Notes under the pieces: model-generated | What the model saw: the letters and a program-made list of their open reading frames with translations, nothing else | What the model was told of the DNA's origin: nothing | Database searches by the model: none | Program-made: the position numbers and the translations under genes | Shown here: piece after piece, positions 7,374-13,394 of the stretch | Numbering within the stretch: position 1 is the stretch's first letter | Layout of the letters: each line of letters begins with the position of its first letter | NCBI GenBank assembly: GCA_023251335.1 | Contig: JAHEZA010000016.1 | Coordinates: forward strand, 1-13,394 | Length of the DNA: 13,394 bases | From: Chitinophagaceae bacterium | GTDB lineage: Bacteria; Bacteroidota; Bacteroidia; Chitinophagales; Chitinophagaceae | Direction of reading: 5' to 3'

Positions 7374-8231
7374 TTATTGTTTATTGTTGTATAATGATTG
7401 AATATCTGAAGCGGCCATTGCTGTATTATATAAACGAACCTGATCAATTCCACCTGGCCAACCTGACATCCAACCATTATTTGACCAGGAGTCAACGATA
7501 CCCACCATTTCCTGGAATCCACCAACTAAAAAGCCGGTCGCATTCCCATCGAAGACTATGGTTTCATTTGTTTTTTTGTCAAACTGTACACCATCCCTGT
7601 ATAAAGTACCAGTCAGAGAAGGCGCGTCATAAGTAAATGCTACATGATGCCATTTACCATCATACATACCAGGCCATCTTTTGTCTCCGGTATAGCCGGC
7701 AAAATCCCAGTTGTTTCCGGTACCATTTGCAAAAACAAATTTTAGTTGCATTGAATCGGATGTACTTGACTCATGGTCTGCAAAAATGACAAAATTGCTC
7801 CAAAAATTAGAAGTACTTGGAAGGCACAATATCCCATCGGCATTCACATGGTCTTTTTGATCAAGAGATGCATTTAACCAAAAGGAAATAGTGAAACTAG
7901 TTGACTTACTAAAATCATTTGCATTCACATACTGGAGAAGTGCAGAAGAACTTCCCTTAACAGCACTTCCGTTCACGCCAGGCATGACGCCAATTGATGG
8001 ATCAGGGAAAAAACATGGATAATTAGAAATACTATCTTTGAATCTAATATTTATCTGCGCGTCGTCCGCCGAAGTTGAATCAAAACTTAAGAAAAATCGT
8101 AATGGTGTTGTCGGCGTCACTACTTGATCAACCGGATAATCTTTAGGTAATACCGGCCTTTCCAGTTTATCACAACTAATCATGACAAATATCATAATTA
8201 AACTTATGAGAAATGTTTGTATTTTATTCAT
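7374..8231 (-). CDS. LamG/concanavalin A-like lipoprotein, putative surface glycan-binding protein
   Basis: This 285-residue lipoprotein has a signal peptide (2-19) ending in MISC, with Cys20 as the lipid site. After a Pro-rich linker (about 25-43), the rest forms one LamG_3-type (concanavalin-fold) domain at about 45-282. Typical strands are FTISFWLNA (113-121), DGKWHHVAFTYD (191-202), GTLYRDG (208-214) and the closing segment GGIDQVRLYNTAMAASDIQSLY (260-281). No glycosidase catalytic motif was recognised, so binding is more likely than hydrolysis. It lies 21 bp after the SusD gene and is the last gene before the terminator, the place where many PULs carry SusE/SusF or other surface glycan-binding proteins. 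The inferred role is capture of the polysaccharide at the cell surface. Whether it binds carbohydrate at all is not shown by the sequence. Confidence 0.85.
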   Translation of the reverse strand: MNKIQTFLISLIMIFVMISCDKLERPVLPKDYPVDQVVTPTTPLRFFLSFDSTSADDAQINIRFKDSISNYPCFFPDPSIGVMPGVNGSAVKGSSSALLQYVNANDFSKSTSFTISFWLNASLDQKDHVNADGILCLPSTSNFWSNFVIFADHESSTSDSMQLKFVFANGTGNNWDFAGYTGDKRWPGMYDGKWHHVAFTYDAPSLTGTLYRDGVQFDKKTNETIVFDGNATGFLVGGFQEMVGIVDSWSNNGWMSGWPGGIDQVRLYNTAMAASDIQSLYNNKQ

Positions 8232-8252
8232 ATACTTTAATTATTTGTTTAT

Positions 8253-9854
8253 TTAATAATTAGGGTTTTGGACTAATTTGCCTCCGGATATATCTATCGC
8301 CGGTTGAGGAATCGGATAATACTGATTGCGTGCCGTATATCCCAGCGAACCTAATACCGAAACTGCATCACCCCACCGAACCAAATCATAGAAACGATAC
8401 CCTTCCATTGCAAATTCCCACCTACGTTCATTTTTAATAGCCGTCCTCATTTGAGCTTTACTTATAAAATGAACAACTGGAAGTATAGTGCGGCCTGCTC
8501 CCAGATTTCCACTTGCCCTGTTTCTTATGAGTTCCAGATTAGCAACTGCAGTAGCAGTATCGCCTGATTCATTCGCAGCTTCTGCCAGCATCAATATCAC
8601 ATCAGCATATCGTAAAATCCGGTGATCGATCCAGGGAGCCCCACCACTACCATTTATAAATCCTGTATATGCGCGCATCTCAGGACTATTGCCTGTATAT
8701 AATTTTTTGTTCCAGTACTTCTGAGCCAGTCCTCCGCCTCCTAAGGGATCGGTATAAGGTGGTAATGTGCCTCCCCATCCTCCCGTAGCTGTTCCTCCAT
8801 CGTACTGCCCGGAATATAATATTGTCATTGATTTTCTTGGATCAGAATTATCCCAGGCATCTACTAGATTTTGCGTTGGAGCATTCCACCCCCATCCCAG
8901 GTTCCATTCAATTGGCGCGCCATTTTGACGAACCTGCTGGGATGTGCCCCAACCATCTTGCCCCTGATTTTGTGCACCAACAGCCTGACCATTAGCACCC
9001 ACGTAAGCATTCATTTCAAAAATTGATTCACTACTGTTTTTTCCTGCGCCATTAACTCCGTCCTTCCAGATATCAGGAAAATTTTCCAATAAGGAATATT
9101 GACCTGATGTTATAACCATATTACATAGACCGATGGCCCTCCCCCAATTCTGCCTCATCATATAAGTTTGAGCCCATAAAGTATTAGCAGCCCCCTGCGT
9201 AAGTCTTCCCCTCATAGTACCCGAATTACCATAAGCGCTTGCATCTAGCGGCAGCCATATTGATGCTGTATCTAAATCAGCATCAATTTGAGCGTAGATT
9301 TCATCAACAGTAGCTTTTGGGCGAATTCCATCGGCAGGGTTTGTATAATAATAATTAATCAAAGGCACTTCTCCGTAAGCTTTTACTAAATCAAAAAAAG
9401 CGTAAGCCCGGAAGAAATGCGCCTCACCTAATTGTCGTAAAGTCGCCGGGTCAGTAGCTTTTAAAGAATCCCCTGTATGAATTTCGGCATTAGCAAGATT
9501 AATCATATAAAAATGATCATTCCAGTAAGTATCTGTAGCCCAATCATCTTTGGTATATTGAAAAGTTTCAAACTCTGCGATTATTTCTTTACCATCATTG
9601 GCATCACTTCCTTTAGAAGCATCGTCATCGCGGATGCTATTAAAATCTATCCAGGGCAATGAAGAAAAGCCCGCATAGGTTCTCAAAGTGTTATACAATC
9701 CCAAACTTTGAGCTTCCAATGCACCTTGTTCCTTTTGAACATCTCCTAATGTTGCAGTCAAGGGTTTTCGGTCTAAGAATTTTTTACAACCGAATATTCC
9801 AATCCCTAAAACAATCGCGACAGGAATCGTTAATAATTTTGTTTTATTTGTCAT
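8253..9854 (-). CDS. susD-like: SusD/RagB-like outer-membrane nutrient-binding lipoprotein
   Basis: This 533-residue protein forms the lid over the SusC channel and binds glycan at the cell surface. The signal peptide (6-22) ends in IFGC, giving lipid Cys23, followed by KKFLDRKP, the usual start of mature SusD proteins. The SusD-like N-terminal region contains LGEAHFFRAYAFFDLVKAYGEVPL (about 141-164), a hallmark TPR-like helix. The RagB/SusD C-terminal domain contains DHRILRYADVILMLAEAANE and, at 478-496, RWEFAMEGYRFYDLVRWGD. It closes with YYPIPQ and a terminal NPNY, as is typical. Length is normal for the family. It begins 19 bp after the SusC stop and is followed 21 bp later by the LamG gene, so the three form an operon. 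Substrate cannot be read directly; a beta-glucan is inferred from the hydrolases to the left. Confidence 0.97.
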   Translation of the reverse strand: MTNKTKLLTIPVAIVLGIGIFGCKKFLDRKPLTATLGDVQKEQGALEAQSLGLYNTLRTYAGFSSLPWIDFNSIRDDDASKGSDANDGKEIIAEFETFQYTKDDWATDTYWNDHFYMINLANAEIHTGDSLKATDPATLRQLGEAHFFRAYAFFDLVKAYGEVPLINYYYTNPADGIRPKATVDEIYAQIDADLDTASIWLPLDASAYGNSGTMRGRLTQGAANTLWAQTYMMRQNWGRAIGLCNMVITSGQYSLLENFPDIWKDGVNGAGKNSSESIFEMNAYVGANGQAVGAQNQGQDGWGTSQQVRQNGAPIEWNLGWGWNAPTQNLVDAWDNSDPRKSMTILYSGQYDGGTATGGWGGTLPPYTDPLGGGGLAQKYWNKKLYTGNSPEMRAYTGFINGSGGAPWIDHRILRYADVILMLAEAANESGDTATAVANLELIRNRASGNLGAGRTILPVVHFISKAQMRTAIKNERRWEFAMEGYRFYDLVRWGDAVSVLGSLGYTARNQYYPIPQPAIDISGGKLVQNPNY

Positions 9855-9873
9855 ATAAATAGAATATTTTTAA

Positions 9874-12800
9874 TTAAAAAGTTACATTTAAACCGACACT
9901 GGTTATGCGTGGCAATGCATTGCTTGAATTGCCATAATCAATACCAAAACTGGTAGCATCGCCGCCAAATTCAGGTGAATACCCGCTATTATTTTTCCAT
10001 GTTTTCAGGTTTTGAACATTGACAAAAATCCTCAAGTTTTTGATATATGCCCTTTCTAATCCTTTGACACCAAAATTGTACCCTAACTGAATGTTACGTA
10101 GTCTAAAATAGCTGCCATCTTCTATACTATATGTCGATCCCTGATAATTATACCTTTTACCTGAATTTATTTCAGGGACCCAGTTGGAGGTACCAGGGCC
10201 ATGCCATCTGTCTACTTGGAATGCAGCATAATTTACAAATGAAAAAGGAGATTCCAAAGCTGCCCATGTACGGAATATCTGGTTGCCATATACACCGCCA
10301 ACGTCTACACTTAAATCAAATCTTTTATAAGTTAAATTCACCGAAGCTCCATATATAAATTTCGGAGATGGGTTTCCGATATTCGTTCTGTCGTTGGGGT
10401 CTATAATGCCATCAGGCTTGCCGTTTGCGCCAGAAATATCTTTAAACTTAAAGTCGCCTGGTCCATAGCTTCCAATGCTTGAGGCACTTGGAGATGATAG
10501 TACATCCAAATTAGATTGATAAAGACCTGCTACTTCATACCCGTAAAAATAACCAATTGGTTGACCCGGCTGTGTATAGCTCGCTTGCTGACCATTATTT
10601 TGGCTTGTACGGATAATTTTACCTCCGGCCAACAAAGGGCTTAATGCTACTACTTCATTATTAAGGAATGTGATATTCCCGCTCAATTTCAAATTAAAAT
10701 CATGACCTAAATTTTGATTCCACGAAGCGCTGAATTCTTCGCCCCAATTTCTAAGAGTACCTGCATTGGTTACTCCATTTTGAATTCCTAGAGCGGAATT
10801 ATTAATTACTGTCATTAAGTTTTTAGTATTCTTATTGAAATAATTAAACTCAAAATGTAACCTGTTTTCCAGCATATTGACTTCAAACCCTACTTCCTGT
10901 GCCTCTACTGTTTCCCATTTTAAATTTGGGTCTGGTTTGTATTTTGCCTGGGCGGCGCTAAACAAGTAATTGCCAAAAGGAGTAACAGTACCGGTCTGTA
11001 GAACAGGATAAAAAAGATAAGGAGCAGCTTGACCTGTATTAGGGTCATAAGCGCTTTGATTGCCTAATACACCAACAGAACCTTTTATTTTAATATAATC
11101 AAACAACGTTTGGTTGGCCATAAACTTTTCTTTTGTCAATTCCCATCCACCCCCAACAGCCCAAAAATTCTGATAGCGGTTTGCATTTGAGATTTGAGAA
11201 GAACCGTCCACCCTATAAGAGAGCGTTAAATAATATTTATTGGCAAAGTTATATAACACTCTACCTAAGTAAGAAACAGTAGCATTTTCATATTGATCAG
11301 AATTCGAAGTCGTAGTAGTGGGATCTTCAAAGCCTGATGTGATATACCAAAAGTTTTTATCATTAGGAATAGGTCCAAATGTACCCTGATAAGCGTTGGA
11401 CGTTACCTGGAAACTTCCGAGATAGCGGGTGGTGAAACCGGCGATGGCAGTGATATTGTGCTGATCAAATCTCCTCTTGAATGTAAGTACATGGTCTTGC
11501 TGAAATTGTTTGATGTTTGTGCTAACTTCTTGCACACTTGTAGTAGGATTTTGTACCTGAACTGCTAAAGTTACCGGGTTAAACGCATAATAAGTTGGCA
11601 GGTACTTCCTGCTATCTTCATTACTTATGTCGCCATAAAATGTAGAACGAAATGAAAAATATTTTAAGAAATTAATTTCAGCGTAAACACTCCCTACGTA
11701 CCTGTATGTATAATCAACCGTTTTATCCCATTCATTTTCTAATTTATTCAATGGATTCACTATACCCGACAATTGAAAAGAGGGCGCTAATGGATAAACA
11801 TATTGATTAGCAGTATCAGAACCGTAAAGATCTTTTAAGCGTAAAGAAGTAGGGCTTGAAGATAATAATGGAACTAACTTTCTTGCATCGCTTAATACAT
11901 CATTACCATCGTACCCATAAGGATTATGAATGCGGGCAACAATTAAATTACTACCTATTTTTATGGCTTTACTTATTTTAAATTCATCACTTAGATTTAA
12001 ATTTAATTTTTGTAATTGGGTATGTCTTACAATTCCTTCATCATTGGTATAACCCAGACCAAAATTAAACTTGTTTTTCTCTGAACTGCTTGAAACACTC
12101 AGATTCCCAGTTTGAAAATTAGCAGTTCTGGAAAGTGCATCTATCCAATTCGTATTGGAGTTTAAGCCTGTAAAATCAGGTGTAGAAGTAATGCCTGTAT
12201 TAGCCAACTCTTCAGCATACAATGTCTTAAAAGTAGCGGCATCTGCAAATTTTGGCGCATCTACTAATTTTTTCCAACCCTGTGAGACATTAAAATTGAT
12301 AAATGTCTGCCCTGTTTTTGCGGTTTTTGTAGTAATAGCTATAACACCGGTTGCGCCTTTTACACCAAAAATGGCAAGTGAAGAAGGGTCTTTTAAAACT
12401 TCAATTGATTCAATATCATTTGGATTCAAATAATCTATATTATCGCTAAAAATACCATCAACAACATATAAAGGGTGAACCTGGCCAATGCTGGTTGTTC
12501 CCCGGATACGGATGTCAGGATCCTGCCCTGGTGTTCCATTATCAACAACATATAAACCCGCCACCTTACTTTGCAAAGACGCTACGGGATTTATATTCGG
12601 TTTATCAGCTACTTCCTTGCCCGCGATTTTTACGATAGAACCCGTAAGATCCCTTTTATTAGCCGTGCCATATCCGATTACTACTACCTGTTCCAGTTGT
12701 TTTGCACCTGTGCTCTCAAGTACGACGTTAACTTCCGAGCGGCCAGCTAAGGCAATCGTTTGACTAGTATGGTTTAAAGAAGAAATTACCAACGAGGAAT

Positions 12801-13038
12801 TGGGATCGGTTACACTAATTGTAAACTTGCCCGACGCATTGGTAGTAGTTCCTTTGGACGTACCCGCCTCAACGATGGAAGCACCCGGCAACGGAGAACC
12901 GTCAGCTTCTGTGACCTTGCCCGCAATCGTTTTGCCCTGGGCAAATACGCCGGATGGCAGGAGCAAAGTAATCAGAATAAAAAATGGTATCAGATGATTA
13001 AGTACCATTTTGCGTTTACAAAATTTTTTGATATTCAT
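9874..13038 (-). CDS. susC-like: SusC/RagA-like TonB-dependent outer-membrane transporter
   Basis: This 1054-residue transporter imports oligosaccharides across the outer membrane using TonB energy. The signal peptide spans about 1-33 with cleavage after VFA and Gln34 as the mature start. The ATG at 13038 is preferred over Met11 because only the longer form has the basic n-region. A carboxypeptidase-regulatory-like domain follows (about 37-108, GKVTEADGSPLPGASI). Next come the TonB-box region EQVVVIGYGT (116-125) and the plug (about 126-240), with IRIRGTTSI and PLYVVDGIF. The rest is a 22-strand-type beta-barrel ending in a terminal Phe (GLNVTF). There is no N-terminal STN signalling domain, so control by direct ECF-sigma/anti-sigma contact through this protein is unlikely. 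It is first in an operon with SusD and the LamG gene and has a 356-bp leader region. Confidence 0.97.
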   Translation of the reverse strand: MNIKKFCKRKMVLNHLIPFFILITLLLPSGVFAQGKTIAGKVTEADGSPLPGASIVEAGTSKGTTTNASGKFTISVTDPNSSLVISSLNHTSQTIALAGRSEVNVVLESTGAKQLEQVVVIGYGTANKRDLTGSIVKIAGKEVADKPNINPVASLQSKVAGLYVVDNGTPGQDPDIRIRGTTSIGQVHPLYVVDGIFSDNIDYLNPNDIESIEVLKDPSSLAIFGVKGATGVIAITTKTAKTGQTFINFNVSQGWKKLVDAPKFADAATFKTLYAEELANTGITSTPDFTGLNSNTNWIDALSRTANFQTGNLSVSSSSEKNKFNFGLGYTNDEGIVRHTQLQKLNLNLSDEFKISKAIKIGSNLIVARIHNPYGYDGNDVLSDARKLVPLLSSSPTSLRLKDLYGSDTANQYVYPLAPSFQLSGIVNPLNKLENEWDKTVDYTYRYVGSVYAEINFLKYFSFRSTFYGDISNEDSRKYLPTYYAFNPVTLAVQVQNPTTSVQEVSTNIKQFQQDHVLTFKRRFDQHNITAIAGFTTRYLGSFQVTSNAYQGTFGPIPNDKNFWYITSGFEDPTTTTSNSDQYENATVSYLGRVLYNFANKYYLTLSYRVDGSSQISNANRYQNFWAVGGGWELTKEKFMANQTLFDYIKIKGSVGVLGNQSAYDPNTGQAAPYLFYPVLQTGTVTPFGNYLFSAAQAKYKPDPNLKWETVEAQEVGFEVNMLENRLHFEFNYFNKNTKNLMTVINNSALGIQNGVTNAGTLRNWGEEFSASWNQNLGHDFNLKLSGNITFLNNEVVALSPLLAGGKIIRTSQNNGQQASYTQPGQPIGYFYGYEVAGLYQSNLDVLSSPSASSIGSYGPGDFKFKDISGANGKPDGIIDPNDRTNIGNPSPKFIYGASVNLTYKRFDLSVDVGGVYGNQIFRTWAALESPFSFVNYAAFQVDRWHGPGTSNWVPEINSGKRYNYQGSTYSIEDGSYFRLRNIQLGYNFGVKGLERAYIKNLRIFVNVQNLKTWKNNSGYSPEFGGDATSFGIDYGNSSNALPRITSVGLNVTF

Positions 13039-13250
13039 ACTTGCAATCTATAAAGGTTAAATTAAAATCAGAGTCAGGTAAACTAGAAAAAACAATTAGA
13101 TAGACAAATAAAAACATTGAAATGCTGCACGTTGCTTAAGATTATTATATGTTCTGATTTCGAAACTGAGCAAACCAACTGTTTCAAGATCATGTTTGCT
13201 TTATTGTTATATAATTGTTCGACATCTTTTTTAAGTTTGAACAAAAATCG

Positions 13251-13258
13251 CAAAAATA
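13251..13258 (-). promoter_or_regulatory. Candidate -7 element (TATTTTTG) for the SusC operon
   Basis: This is the only exact TAnnTTTG match found on the minus strand in the SusC leader. It would give a 5' leader of about 205 nt. No TTG -33 element lies 17-23 nt upstream, so the call rests on the -7 match alone, which can arise by chance in A/T-rich DNA. Confidence 0.25.
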
Positions 13259-13325
13259 TTTTTACCCAAATAAAAATCTTGAATAAAACTTCGTTCACTG
13301 TACGGGCAGCGTTTCTATTTAGAAT

Positions 13326-13374
13326 TATCGTTACGTTTTCAAAAAATTACTTTTCTGTTGCAAAATATCGTTAC
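13326..13374. repeat. Direct repeat pair TATCGTTAC upstream of SusC
   Basis: Two identical 9-bp copies lie at 13326-13334 and 13366-13374, 40 bp apart from start to start, close to four helical turns. They are upstream of the candidate -7 site of the SusC operon. Binding by a regulator is possible but unproven; two 9-mers in A/T-rich DNA could match by chance. Confidence 0.35.
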
Positions 13375-13394
13375 ATTTAAAAAACTTTATTTTA

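Larger units (their letters stand above)
13039..13394 (-). promoter_or_regulatory. Gene-free leader and promoter region of the SusC operon
   Basis: This stretch has no credible gene. Short ORFs on both strands lack any family resemblance and follow its strong A/T bias. It most likely holds the promoter and control sites of the SusC operon. Visible elements are a TAnnTTTG-like site at 13251-13258, a 12-bp A/T palindrome at 13252-13263, and two copies of TATCGTTAC at 13326 and 13366. The sequence before the SusC ATG has no Shine-Dalgarno motif. Confidence 0.6.

Noticed and set aside
13083..13380. Overlapping short ORFs on both strands in the SusC leader (71 and 87 residues)
   Set aside because: They overlap each other on opposite strands, have low-complexity A/T-driven composition and resemble no family. 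The region is better explained as a promoter and leader.
1..13394. CRISPR arrays, tRNA or rRNA genes, insertion sequences and phage genes
   Set aside because: I saw no regularly spaced repeats, transposase or integrase motifs, terminal inverted repeats or structural RNA sequences.

Overview
The window is AT-rich and looks like a member of the Bacteroidota, probably a soil or freshwater Chitinophagaceae-type organism. This rests on three things: an adjacent SusC/SusD pair, several predicted lipoproteins with an N-terminal Cys after a short hydrophobic stretch, and A/T-rich leaders without Shine-Dalgarno sites. The genus is inferred from gene content, not from a marker gene. All seven genes are on the minus strand, so transcription runs from the right edge to the left edge.

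Layout in order of transcription: (1) a 356-bp gene-free leader (13039-13394); (2) a SusC-like TonB-dependent outer-membrane transporter (9874-13038); (3) a SusD-like glycan-binding lipoprotein (8253-9854); (4) a LamG/concanavalin-fold lipoprotein in the place usually held by SusE/F-type surface glycan-binding proteins (7374-8231); (5) a strong bidirectional hairpin terminator (7306-7334); (6) a seven-heme c-type cytochrome with an N-terminal export signal (5974-7257); (7) a 1106-residue lipoprotein with twelve DxDxDG-type FG-GAP/VCBS calcium loops and an internal ASPIC/UnbV domain (2627-5947); (8) a GH30 glycoside hydrolase with both catalytic glutamates visible (1087-2535); (9) the N-terminal 270 residues of an Ig-like plus GH144/'glucoamylase-like' (PF10091-type) lipoprotein, cut by the left edge (1-810).

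Taken together this is a polysaccharide utilisation locus. SusC/SusD and the LamG protein would bind and import oligosaccharides. GH30 and the GH144-like enzyme would cut a glucan; beta-1,6- and/or beta-1,2-linked glucan is the best guess from what characterised Bacteroidota members of these families do. No regulator, inner-membrane transporter or exo-acting enzyme such as GH3 lies in the window, so the locus probably continues to the left.

The part that standard PUL logic does not explain is the cytochrome/FG-GAP-ASPIC pair, only 26 bp apart, lying between the transport module and the hydrolases. A multiheme electron-transfer protein beside a large calcium-loop surface lipoprotein suggests a redox step coupled to glycan capture or breakdown. 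This is inference only, but it is the best candidate here for an undescribed system.
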